From contig NC_133907.1 of the NCBI RefSeq assembly GCF_964199755.1, positions 7,879,001 to 7,943,000 on the forward strand: a stretch of 64,000 nt of DNA, given 5' to 3'. Made by a program: the position numbers and the translations under genes. Below the pieces are notes generated by a model. The model was not told the origin of the DNA. It ran no database searches and saw only the letters and a list, made by a program, of their open reading frames with translations. Every line of letters begins with the position of its first letter. The first letter of the stretch is position 1. This document shows, one piece after another, positions 36,126-47,800 of this stretch. The stretch is from Larus michahellis. Lineage: Eukaryota > Chordata > Aves > Charadriiformes > Laridae.

Positions 36126-39100
36126 TTTAAGATATTTCAGCAAACAGACCTAAGATTTGTTTGTTTTTAATCTCCCTTCGTGCTGGTACAGTTTCCCTCA
36201 AGGCTTTTTTTCGTATGTATCTTGGGGTTGGAATTGAAAGATGGACATGAAGACTCTATTTCATGGCAGCACAGCCCTGTACTTCAGAATACACTTTGCC
36301 CATCAGTATTAACTATTGGGATACTACTGGTTTTATATGTTTCTTTGGAAATAACAGTGCATATATAGAGGTACAAATTGTTGATTTTTTTTTTTGTTTG
36401 TTTATGTATTTATTTCATTCCATTTTGGTTTATTTTAATTGTTGAAACCGGAAGTCGTCAAGCAGTAGGCACACATTACTCATTTAATTTATGATATATT
36501 TCACTTTAGTTGAGTATATTATTACATGTGGATGTAAATATAGACTTGGTGTTTTGCAAAACTGGTTTCTGCGTCTTGCTTTTAAAGCTTAAAATCAGTT
36601 GCCTGGAATTTTGTGTTCACTCGACCTTTTGTCGCACTCGCAGGGCTGGGGGAGGGGAGAAGGAGAATCTACCAATAACCAAACTCAGATTCATGCCCCG
36701 TGCAGTTCCTTGTGTGAAAATACTGAGTCACTTCCCAGAAAATCTGTCTGTGAGGTTTAGGAGGAAAACTTAAAATCATGAAGAAACCTTTTGTTTCTTC
36801 TCTTGCAGTTATTTTCCTTCAAGAAAGGAAATTGAGTTATTGTGTGCATTCTTTGTGGTAATAAGATAATGAGGGGATCATGGGATTTTTTTTTTTTTTG
36901 GCGAGGCTTCAGAATTTGTATGGGCTTAAACTGGTTTTTGAAACCAGATGCGTTTTGAAAAATTTTTAGGTCTGATGCGTTCTTGGAACAGAGGTGTCAG
37001 ACCTCACCAACGCCTTTGGAAGGCGGCTAGAAAAGACTTGTCAAAGGCAACTCATCTCTGAGAGAAAGGGAGCTCATCAGCCAAGATCCCCAAGGCAAAT
37101 CCAACTGCATTTAAGGGTGCTTAAATGTGACCAGAGCCTCCTTGACATCACAGGTTAAGCGTTTGATTCCTGTGCTAGCCTGGCACTTGTTGCCAGATGA
37201 GGTTTAGGGAAGTAGGTTAGACTTGACTTTAGTAAGAGCAGTGCTGTTGGGGAGGGTAAAAGCTTCGAAGTGGGAGCTTGAGAACAAAAGGAGGTGTGGG
37301 GGTCTGGCACTTGCTCTGCAAATAGCAAGTTCTTACAGTGCCTTTGATGCACAGAGGTCTCGGAGCCTTGCTGCTGAAGGCTTTCAGCTGGGCCTGTGCG
37401 GTGCTGAATGACACCGCCGTTAGGCAGGGTACAAGAAATAAGCATGAGCTTTGCAAGCCATCTTTACTAGGACCCGTGGCTTTTCTTTAGTGCCTTGTAG
37501 GAGTGCTAAGGGTCGTCTTTTTGCCTTTAGTAGTTTTGGATAAGCTAGACTGACTAAGAGACAACAGGTGAGTGTTCCAGTGACTTTAAGTATCAGATGT
37601 CTACATTGCCATACCAATTTGTGAGCTATGCAAGCTGTTGAATGAAAAGTCAAATTAAAGAGGAAATCTCAGTAACTGACTGAGAGGGAGGCGGTAAAGA
37701 TACGGAACCAGTACAAGGATGTTCAACCAAAGGTTGAAAAATCTTTTTGGCTTAAAGTCTCTTGCATCTTCAAACAGTGTGGGATTTTGGATGTGGGTTT
37801 TTTTGCAGTGCTGCCGTGTCTATTTTCTCATATAATTGGTTTCTCAGCTGTGAGCTACGTTAATACTGCTAAAACTTCCCCGCCTCCCTATTCCTTTGAG
37901 GTAACTGTTATTCCCAGCCTCAGCTGGGTTAATCAAAAGGTTGATGCTCTCTTTGCAGGGAAGGCCAAGACCAAAACTAAATGGAGCCATGAGTAAAGCT
38001 GGGTGGCTTTCCACTGTTGGTGTTGATAAAGCCGCTGTAGCTGCGGGGTTGGTGGGACGTGCTCCTGGCTCCGTGGCCTGCTGTCGTTGCCCCCTTGTGC
38101 CGATGAAGCCCTGCGGTAACCGGTTTGCAGAATAACCTGCCGAGTGCCAGGCTCTGTCTGTGGCCTCCAAGCAGAGGATCGGAGGACTTCAAGCAGTGTC
38201 TGACACGCTGGAAGGCATAGCTACACCACAGCCTTTCTCTAACCGTTCAGCTCAGAATTATAAACGCTTGTTTGAGGGATCTTCCTCCTACGCTTTTAAT
38301 GAAGTACCAGTTAAGATACATAGTCAGACTGCTGTATGTCTTAAAATTACGAAGAAGCAACACTCATTTTCTCGTATGAGAAAGATCTAATATTAAATCA
38401 CAAAACAGTTTCTTCTTCCCTTTTGTGAAAGAGGAAAATATGCAAGTGCGTTACTGAGCAGATTTCTCTGTTCATTTGCACACACTTAAGAAAAGTGCAT
38501 TTAATTAGGATTAGCGAGTCTCTGAATTGCAGATGGTTCTCAGGGGAAAAAATAGTTATGAGTGCATTCATGACATTAAAATCAGTACATTTAATTCAAT
38601 TTCATCTTAATATTAATTCATAATATCTAAAGTAGTAGTTCCTACAGAAGATATTCATATGATTTGGGATTACTGGGGAAAATGAGATTGAGCATTTCCA
38701 AACATGCTACAGTGTGATTGCCATGCGTAATTATGCAGATTAACTACATGCTAATTACAAGAGTGCTCATTTTGACATGGATTGTTATCGGTAGCAAGGG
38801 TCAGTTATACGATATGCAGTTTGATTTAGTTTGGAGTTCATTATTGCTGGATACCGAGTCCGGTATTAGGCCGTATGTGAAATCTTGTGCAAGTCGGTAG
38901 CTATTAACAGCCGTTGGTGTATGAGCCCAGAGAGAGCAGGCTGCTGGGTCGAGTGTGGTGTTACAAAAGAAGGAATTCTGTCTTGTTTAACACTTTTCAG
39001 ACTGCCATGTTGGCCTCAGTTCTGACCACAGATCTGTAAGTATGCCATCTCCTTCTTTATGGAGCTAAACGGAAAGGTGTGGTGTCCTCCCGGATCACCC

Positions 39101-40740
39101 GTTCTTAATTTTATTATTGGCTCTAGTTGAACTGAGCCTGATCTGCTTAGAGCAGATACAGCAGCTTTATATTCCTGCTGTATATATTTGTATGACAGCG
39201 AAGTAACATACTCAGCTCTGGACCAAGCTGGATCTTTATACAGGATAAAGGTGCTTGGAACTGGGGAACTTTGGGTGTTGGTAATACCGCTCCCTCTTCA
39301 GCAGTTTCCTCCCTTTGTTTCTAATGAGGTTATCCCTGGCTCCCTACGTGCAAAATGTCATCACTGGTGGCTGCCAGGCTGAGCCGGGCTCTGCAGCCTC
39401 CACGAGTCCATCGCTTCCCTCCTTTAACACTTCACAAGGCCCTTCAGGTTCTGCCAGCCAAGGGAAGGTGGTTGCCTCCGGGCTCCGGCATCATCCTTCC
39501 GCTTGCTCTTATGAATGGTGGGAGCTCTGGGGTGGCTCAGCAGCCTTGTGATGGAGGGATGTTGTGGAAAAGACAATCGCAGCCTCGTGTTTCCTCCTCC
39601 CAGCGAGAGCTCGGAGCGCGCTTGGGCATTAGATGGCAGTGTTCGCAAGGAAGAGCCACCAGGACGGAGCTGAAGGGAGAGAGGAGCCGTCAGGAGCCGG
39701 AGCAGCTCGCGATGCTGAAGGTGCTATATGTCTTAAGGCCAAGTTTACTTTAGATTCCTAAATTAATTAGCAATTGCATAACATAAAGTAGATGATAAAA
39801 ATAAAACAAACACAGAGCTGCCCCAGAATAGACCATACATGCAGAGAGATGTTGACCTATTTAAATACTCCATGTAGCAGAAATCACAGTGTAACCACAA
39901 AACTTCACCGACAAGCGAGATGAACCAGAGGAAATCTGTAGATACAGAAATGTTATCTCCGATTTTCTCTTCTCACCCTATCAATATTTACCGAAATGTG
40001 TTGCTACAGAGCAGATTTGGTGTGCAGTTTAGCTGCTGGCTACCATTATTTTTGACTGCTCAAGATTTTATGATTAATTAAATGATGCATTTTATAATGT
40101 GGTACGTGTCACTATGAGACAGACATTTCTCTGCGTGAAGCTTAGGTACAAAACTATTTGCATGAGCAAATCTGGTCTAATAAATAGTTATGGAACCCTT
40201 TGGCATTTAAAACCCATTTTACACATATAAAATGTTTTCATTAATCCCCTCTGAAAGTCATGACCTAATTACTGATTTTTTTTGTCTTGTTGAATAATTA
40301 CTTGTAAAGAACCTTTCTGCAATTTCATCCCTCCATCTTTGCTGCAGTTTATTGGAAAAATTGGTAAATAGTGAACTGGAGGAGCCTGAGTTACCTGTGT
40401 GAGCCGAGGAAACAACAGGCTTCTTGGTTTTCTGATAATTCTGGAAAATCAGGAAATAGTTTTCACTTAAAGCAAAAAATGCTCCCTCTCATCAAATAAT
40501 AAAAAAAAAAAGTTCACATTTTGTCATGAAGTGTTATTTCAGTTTAGGGTACTTCTGAATTTTTAATATATATATGTATGTTCTCAAAAAGCTAATTAAG
40601 CATTGCTAAAGAAAGTAATTCTGAGCAAACCGAGTGAAATTTTAATGTCAAAGTTGAGCATAAATAGTTTGGGGAAAGAGACGCTCAGAACAACTGAGTG
40701 AAATTATAATTAATTCCAAAATACATTCCCCCCCCCCACT
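36126..40740. other. Gene-free 3' flank of ZNF217
   Basis: No coding gene was recognised. Blocks at about 38440-38780 and 39750-40680 are AT-rich, non-repetitive and full of TAAT/ATTA cores, resembling conserved developmental enhancers. Between them 39300-39750 is more GC-rich, with overlapping open frames of no recognisable composition. A T15 run begins near 36884. Confidence 0.6.
40156..40171. promoter_or_regulatory. Inverted POU-octamer pair
   Basis: ATTTGCATGAGCAAAT is an inverted repeat of ATTTGC around a 4-bp centre and includes one full octamer (ATTTGCAT). It resembles palindromic Oct-factor elements and sits in an enhancer-like AT-rich block. The call is by motif only. Confidence 0.4.
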
Positions 40741-40894
40741 CCGTGTTCTGCCAACTGCCTCTCCCCAACCCCCCCCGGACCGTCCTGGCTCCTCAGCCCG
40801 CGGGCCGAGGTGTTAACGCCATCTGCCCACGGGGTTCCGTTCTCAGTTAGCCGAGGAGAAGCAGCTCTGCGCTTCGGTTCGCTTTATTGTCCAG
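40741..40894 (+). other. Candidate noncoding first exon of an unrecognised transcript
   Basis: A short CpG-rich segment follows an AT-rich block and ends in a perfect donor, GTCCAG|GTAAGA (GT at 40895). The next acceptor with a usable tract is tttcctttgcag at 41785, 890 bp downstream, which leads straight into a good ATG. The 5' end is nominal. This may be the leader of the peptide gene described next, or part of a noncoding RNA. Confidence 0.3.
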
Positions 40895-41796
40895 GTAAGA
40901 TTTTTTTTTTTTTTTTCCCAAGGCTCAACTTTTTGGTAAACTTTAGCGCAAATAACACCTTAATGGAACACACCTTCCCAGTTCACGTCCCAATGCCAGC
41001 GCCCTGCGCTCGCTCCGTGCGTTCCACAAAGTCAGGATTCGTAATTTCTGCTGCTTTTTGGTTTACCTTCAGCGTTGTGTTTGGGTTTGTGTTGCTTGTC
41101 TCCTTCTGCTTGAGGTTAAACGATAATTGAGCTCAACATTTCTAGTCAAATTGGGTCTTGTAAAAGTCTCTTTTAGCAGAACCTAAATCTGGGCCTTTGA
41201 CGTTTTGACAGAATCTGTTTTCGGATTGAAAAATTTCTTTCCCGATAAGAATTTTGGTTGTTTTCCTGTTTGACTCCAAAAGCCTGAGCCGATCATCTTT
41301 AAAGCATTAGCACAATTGCTTACAGATGGACTTTTTATTTAAAAAAAAAAAAAAAAAGTGATTTCCCCCTTCTCTAACCTAGCATTATTGCTGTTTTCCT
41401 AAAGGCAGGGGCTTCTCATTTTGTCAATTTAAGCTGAGTGCACGCCGGGATGGGTCTGGCCAGAACTATTGATATTTCATTAGTTACTTCAGAAAAACAA
41501 GCAAACAAAATTTGAATTGCACCACGCCACTGACCTGCACGCTCCAGAAGCCAGATTCAGTGAATTTAGTCGTGAAGGCTTTAAAAATGAAGATCAGTGA
41601 TAGTCTACCAGCAAAAAGGACTTTTTGGTGGAGAGCCAACTGAGGAGCTGTAGCTATACTTGCCTCATTATAAAGTTGAGTGCTAATGTAAAATTAGCAT
41701 CATTTTTTTAAATAGGAAACTTCATATTTAGGGTATATTTCTCTGGGCAATATTTCTTTTATATAATGTAATGTTTCCTTTGCAGTAGCGCCTGAA

Positions 41797-41956
41797 ATGT
41801 CCAACGTCAGCCTCGCAGCCCTGTTCTGCCTGCTCACTGTTGGAACAACCATCAGGACGGAGTTTCTCCAGCGTTTCCGAGGTGCCGTTCATCGCCACAA
41901 CTCTACAAAGTCCCGAAATATGTTACATCCGGAAAAGCACCATTTCGACAGCAAAA
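41797..41956 (+). CDS. Candidate small secreted peptide, first coding exon
   Basis: I do not recognise the family. The exon candidate begins after tttcctttgcag|TAGCGCC (exon from 41786) and has an ATG with G at -3. Its 53 codons start MSNVSLAALFCLLTVGTTIR, a plausible signal peptide (short polar start, LAALFCLLTVG hydrophobic core). A basic segment follows with FRG, a possible N-glycosylation site NST, and KHHFDSK. The donor is AAAA|GTATGT. Without splicing the frame closes at 41976 after 59 codons. A possible next exon is 42154 or 42162 to 42360 (donor CAG|GTGAGC). Joining to 42162 gives about 115 aa with six Cys outside the signal. Chance occurrence or a noncoding RNA remains a real alternative. 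Confidence 0.3.
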
Positions 41957-42161
41957 GTATGTCTTTTTTGTGTTAAAAATGTCGTAAATACCTTTCAAGC
42001 GACAGTACCATTGCAGTAAATATTTCCAGTGCGTAGGCGGTCTGTCTTTCCCAAATGCCCGTGTTAGAGCTGAGGTTTATCTGCTCGTCTCTGCAAGAAG
42101 CCTCCTCCTCCTGCACGACGGCCCTTGAGACACGGATGCACTTCATGTTTTAGGGATTTAG

Positions 42162-42360
42162 GTGTATTTTGCCGGACGACCAGAGGAGGCATCAAAGGGC
42201 TTAGCCTGGATTACTGTTTGGGCTGCAGAAAACTCTGCGAAATTCCAACATTATACAAAAAGGAGTGGTCTGGACCTTGCTCCCTGGTGTTCCAGGTACC
42301 GCACAGCCCCTTTTGTGCCTCTTCACCTCCCACTGGATCCTCCTATTGATGGAATCCCAG
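42162..42360 (+). other. Candidate downstream exon of the small-peptide transcript
   Basis: The segment is bounded by cttcatgttttagggatttag and a strong donor, CCCAG|GTGAGC, at 42360/42361. In the phase set by the preceding exon it reads SVFCRTTRGG and ends with stop codon 42347-42349, only 11 nt before the donor; it has six Cys. A second frame is open through the same segment, which weakens the coding case. If the acceptor at 42153 is used instead, the frame stops after two residues. Confidence 0.22.
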
Positions 42361-45300
42361 GTGAGCACGTCCCTTTTCCTGCTTATCGTTGATGGTGCCA
42401 CGTGCGCTGCCGATCACCAAGAACAGGGCACATGAGCAGACGTCACTTGAGGAGGGCCCTGGTCAGCCCTCGTGTACACGTAGCCTAAATCTGGCAGTTT
42501 TTCGGTGTGGCTGGTTAGTTCTGCCTGCTGTGATAAAAGCCTGGCCCCGTGCACGACTGCCGACACCGGCACGCTCCCGCTGCCCGTGCGCACCGGGGGA
42601 TGGAGGAGGAGCGGATCCCCCAGCTCCCTGCCCTGGGCGGGGTAAGCGCCGGCAGCCGGGGGTGCTGCATCCCGGGAGGAGCCCCATCATCATCCTCAGG
42701 GCCTCGACTCCTTCCCGTGAACAGGGAAACACCTTCCCAGTAGTGGGGAGCAACTTGATACGACCTGAAGTTTTATACTCTGGTTTGCATTGTTTTTCTC
42801 CTGATCTTTGTTCCTTCTCTTTCCACGAAGGCCGTTTCCTTTGCAGCCGCTCCTGCCCACAGCCTGAGGTCTGGAGCCCAGTTAAAAGCTCCATTTGGTC
42901 CAGAATTGCCTCTGAGCTAGGGCTGAGGAGTCGGTGTGAGACGGGAGCAGATGCCGAGGGTATGTGGACTTGCCTTTTGTTCCTCTAAACTTTTGTTTTC
43001 CTGGTCATAAATCTTCCTAATGAGGTGCCCTGAGTGACAGGAGCCTCTCCAGCGGCTGTGCCGGCTGCGGTGTGCTCGGCTGCCCCGGCCCGACTCTGGA
43101 ACTGGGGGTATTGGTCACCTGCAAACTCCCAGGAAAGCTCAGCTCATGCCCAGCACAAGCGATGGCCCCACACAGAGGGGTCTCCAGCCTGGGTACCCCC
43201 ATGGCGGGCAGCGGGGCGGTGAACGGGGCCCTTGGAGACAGATAATCCCACTTCTGGTGCAGCAAACCCCAGCCCCTGGTCCCAGGCTCTCCCCTCCTGC
43301 CTCCCTCAGGCCTGGTGATGTCCCACCCAAAGTCCTTCCTACCATGACCTTGGTGCCCTCCTGGAGACAATCGATCTCTCCTCAGCACCCGGACGTCACT
43401 GTCAGACCAGCCATTTAAATTGTAAAACATTCAGCAAAGGTAGAAGGTAGACAGAATTAAATTTATTCCTCAATTGTTGAATAATGTAGTATTCGTGTTG
43501 TACATAAAAGAATCACAAACGACCCAGCCTGATTTTCCTATGAAAACATTTAACTTTTATTAAATCAAGACAGTTTTAAGGAGCAGCAAAAAATGAAAGC
43601 AAAAACAACAATTGAACCAGGCTTTCAAAGTTGCCCTGTAGCCAAAACATCCATCTGAGAAGCTGAAGGGTTGATTTTATTTGTTTGTTTGTTCTTCTGT
43701 TGGAGTGTATCACCAATAATTAAAAAAAAAAAAAAAAAAGAAAAGAAAGAGAGATGCAAGTTCAAACCCTTGGAATAAATTAGAGCAGTCTCTTAAGCCT
43801 GCTGAGAGCTGCCTACAGCTGGTTTGGCAGTCTCCACCAGGATGGGAACGCCGCGGCATGGGCAGACGCTGGATCCTGCCCAGCCGGCTGGCCCCGCGGC
43901 TCCATCCGGGATGGAGGGGACATGGCTCCTTGCGGACCACGGTCCCGGCCCCGCAGCCCCGCGGGGTGGCCCGGGCAGCCGTGTGCAAGGGCAGGAGGTG
44001 AAAACACGCTGGAGTGACGCGTGTATCGCTGCTCTCTGGAGCCATCGACATGTTTGGGGGTCAACGCCTGCGCGCCTTGCAGGTGAGACTCCCCTCAGGC
44101 CAGGATTTGGCCCCGTACATATAAAACATGCCTAAACCATTGACTGTTCTTCCCAGGAAAGTGGCAGAGGACCCTGCGTGCTGGAGTTAAGTCAGAAAGA
44201 CTAGACAAAGCCCTGGGGAGCGGTCTGCGGGGAGCAAACCTGTATTGGCAGACAGCAAGATAAATTGGATGATCTAATAGTCCTTTTCCATCTCTAAGTT
44301 TTATGATTCATTTGTTATTTTAGCCATCTATATATATTTTTTATTTTACCCTAGAGGGGTTTCTTGAAATGTGTGCAATATATTCCTTTAAAAAAAAATC
44401 ACTTAAAAAAAAAAAAAATCAGTGTTGCAGGATCCAAGGCTCTGTCTCATAAGTGTGTTCGCTAACGAACTCCCCGGCGTGTAGGAGTTGAAGGGTGGCT
44501 GGTGCAGGTCAGCTGCGGGGCGGTGTGGGTTACACCAAGGAGGTGGTGACGGAGGACGAGGAGGGTGCGGAGCCTTCCCTGGCTTTGGCTCTCCGCGTTG
44601 GGGGTGGGTGGCTGAAGAAGGGACAAGTGGTGCCCTTGTGGCCCTGGTCCTCCATGGCAGGTTGGAGAGACCCTGAAGGGGGCCTGGGAAAGGCAGGAGA
44701 TCTGAGGAGAAGGATGATGGCGGGGGTGGGGGGACGACACATCCATCACTTCCCTCCCCTCTGACTGCGGCCAACCGCCCTCTCCTTCAGTGACCGGCGG
44801 CGCGTGGCTGGGACGGAGGGGCTGGGGAGGATGCTGTGCTCTGGGGACGGTGGGTGGCTGGAGATGGGCTCCACCGCTCATCGGACATTTTACCATGGCG
44901 AGGAGGAGCAGCGGCAATTAAACACGGCTAACAGGTGATACTGTACCCATCGAAACTCAATGAGTACAAGTCTCGGTGATCTCTGCCACCCAGAGCTTTG
45001 GCTCCTCGGCAGTAAATAACCCACCGTGGCCGGGGCAGCTCCGGCGCGTGCTGCGGCAGCGTGACACGTGGGGACCGCGCGGGGGGACACCGCGTGACAG
45101 GGGACCAGGGAGCGCTTAGGGAAAGTAAGTGTTAAACAGAGCCATCCGTCGGAGGTGGAGCGGTGGCGAGCAGGGTATTTGGTATCTCAATCATGCCTGG
45201 TTTATGGCTAGCGAGCCTTGAATTTGTGTGACAGCAGCCCAATGCCTCGCTGTAGATTACACCATAAATAACCCCCGCACGGAGTGGTCAGAGGAGGGAG

Positions 45301-45560
45301 AGAAAAAGATCTGTAGAAGCAAATGCAGGGTGGTGTAGTTGGATATTTTTTTTTTCTTTTTCTTATTTTAAGTGATATTATTATTTAAGGGAAGGGAGGC
45401 TGCTAGAAATCGTTCGTGAGTTTTACTGAAACAGGCACATTCCTGTGGTTTTGTACTCCCACAGTCTCTCCAGGTCAGTCTTTTTCTTTCTCTGCAGAGA
45501 AAGAAACGGGGGGAAAAAAAAAAAGAAAGAAAGAAAAGAAAAACCCACACAAAAATCAAT
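42361..45560. other. GC-rich gene-free stretch with CpG patches
   Basis: No recognised gene. CpG-dense patches occur at about 42545-42680, 43840-44000 and 44990-45110, and many overlapping open frames on both strands reflect the base composition. An A18 run begins near 43721, a CR1 fragment lies at 44180-44310, and A- and AAAG-rich tracts lie at about 44390-44417 and 45515-45545. Confidence 0.6.
44180..44310 (+). repeat. CR1 LINE 3' fragment
   Basis: The segment has the diagnostic CR1 tail: GACAAAGCCCTGGGGAG, then TTGGATGATCTAATAG, then CCTTTTCCATCTCTAAG and TTTATGATTC. CR1 is the dominant LINE of birds and other sauropsids. This copy is 5'-truncated and diverged, and the exact 5' limit is uncertain. 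Confidence 0.85.
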
Positions 45561-47800
45561 CCATCAAATGTCATTACAGATTTATTAAGCCTGATGTAGA
45601 AAGACTTTTAACAGTAACATCTTCAGAAAGCATAAAAAGAGCACTTCTGTTCAGTCTTGTGCTTTGAAAATCTAAATATATTTTTATCATATAAATAATT
45701 CTTTTCATGTTTTAAGTGCATCTGTTTTTTTTTTTTTTTCCTTTTCAAATTTCCATTTTACAATTGGCCAAAACTGAAGTCTGCATTGACTGAAATGAAG
45801 CCATTTGCAAAGCTAATGATGTTGTGAAGCATGTCTATGGTGAACCATATCAGCTAGATTTCAGAAAGGTAGTTCAATGAGTGCAGCATTAAAATGAGGG
45901 ACAGCCTCCAGCAAAATCATAATTGAACACACCCAAGTCCTTAATGTCTGCAGTTGGGTTTCCTGATGCAAATTACGATAACATTTCAGATGTGAGCAGT
46001 CGCTTTCCAATAGCTGCAGTGGAAAAGAGACATTTTATGCCACAAAGGAAAGAATTACCATGTTTAAAAATGTAAATAATATATGTATAGAAACCTTTTT
46101 TATGGAAATGAGGCATTCAGGATTATGTGAGCAGTTTGGGCTATTTTTTTTTCCTTTTAAACACAACAGATAAAGATGTGTGATCTATTATTCAGGGCTT
46201 TAATTACAGTTCTAAAACTGCAGTGATTTTATTAAAAAAAAAAAATCCCTGGGCATAAAAAGTAATGTTTTCTGTGGTAAAGTTGAGGGATTATTTTTTT
46301 TTTTTTACAATGTATTTACTGTGGTAAAAATACAGAACAAAAAAATCACCATTAATAGGTTTCAATGCTGCAAAATCATACACAGAAATACATCTTAAAT
46401 GCACTGGAATACAGTCATCTTCCTGTAAATCTGGAAAGGCCTTAGATAAATAGGTTTGACCTGATTTAAATTTAATGAGATACATAGTCCTGATTGTTAA
46501 TAATTGGTTTGGGGGAACCCAAAACAATAAAAGCAGTAATCTCCTCTAGTATAAATTATACGAATTTATTTAGCAATCAACCAAAGGGAAAAAAAAAAAA
46601 AGCCATTAACATTATCAATTTGTTTAGTTTAAGTTAGTTTTAATAAGCAAATAATTTGAAGCAAAATTGCCAGCTAGGCTTTGAGAAAGCCAGTAAATCC
46701 TGGGGAGATGCTTGTCTGCCATGAGGCTTTAGGGCCACTAGGTGGTACGGTCCTCCCAGCAGAAAGGGGTTTTTCCATCGTAAGGACCATTCATAATCAT
46801 CAAAACCAAGTGAAACATGGTTTTGATTAAAACAGCCTGTTGGCTCAATAATCTTAGTAATTTTAAAAACATCCTTAATGTGGAAGAAGAACACTGCAAT
46901 GTCAGAAATGGCCTTGGGGCCCATTATAAACAGCAACAAAATAAATAAGGAGGAGAAATGAGAGGTCATGAAAACAAAATTAAGCTAATGTTTCAAATTT
47001 TGACAATTATGAATTGTTCCTCCAAGAAGACATTAAAAAAAATATTCAGGCACTATTAGATAAAATACAAAGAGAATAATTGTACATGTATGAGTTTTCC
47101 CATGGGACTAAGCATGCTTTAAAAGCAAAACTTGACTTAGATTTCCCCTCTTCCCCCCGCCCCCCCCTTTATAGCCAGCGACTGGGCAGGTCTCATGCAA
47201 ACACAGACTCGCTTCTCAGAGTTCCTCCAAAAACTCATCTCGAATTCCTTTAGGAACCATTAAAAGATGATGACCAACAAAACAAACAAACAAAAATTAC
47301 AAGCATATTTTCTATACCAAAAAAAAAAAAAATATCCCCCGTTATGGACCGATTTTTTTTTTTTTTTGTAGGAAACCGAAACAAGCAAATATAACAAAAT
47401 CTGTGTTCATAACATGGCAATATAGTTAATATATACAAATATGTACAGTATAAAAATGCATCAAAAGCGTAACTTTTCATCCAAACAAGCTGCAGTGCAC
47501 AATGAAAAGCAGCTTGGCCCCCCCGTCCACTCTAAGTATACAGGCAATATATTCTATACAGCATGCACTTGTTACAAAATGAGTGCATAAGCACTGAAAC
47601 ATTCTACAGATAAAGTCGCCGTGAGTCCTCTCGGAAAGGAGTCCCATTTGCGTTGTTAATATAAAAAACTGTGTTTAATCTTTCCTTTTTGCGATTTGTA
47701 GTATATACATTTTTTTTCTTTTTAAAGAGAAATGAGCTTTCGAGTCTTTTTTTTTTTTTTTAATTATTTTTTTAAAACAAAATTCTAGACCTAACACCAT
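45561..47800. other. AT-rich noncoding stretch, enhancer-like
   Basis: No gene. Blocks at about 45720-46080 and 46630-46980 are unique sequence with many homeodomain cores and an octamer-like ATGCAAATT at 45967-45975; they look like conserved noncoding elements. A CTCF-like site lies at 46734-46748. Long T/A runs are common (for example near 45725, 46290, 47320, 47355 and 47745), and an (AAAC)n run lies at about 47275-47296. Confidence 0.5.
46734..46748 (+). promoter_or_regulatory. CTCF-like binding motif
   Basis: GCCACTAGGTGGTAC matches the CTCF core CCAC-Y-AG-R-KGGC-R-S well apart from T for C near the end. It lies within an enhancer-like AT-rich block. Occupancy cannot be judged from sequence. 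Confidence 0.4.

Noticed and set aside
39355-39753. 132-codon frame on the + strand
   Set aside because: No recognisable motif, low-complexity composition, and no convincing splice sites with a neighbouring exon.
42389-42988. 199-codon frame on the + strand
   Set aside because: GC-rich region with competing frames on both strands and no domain or signal peptide; likely chance.
43710-44064. Minus-strand frames ending in poly-Phe
   Set aside because: They read into an A18 homopolymer, and composition follows the CpG-rich patch.
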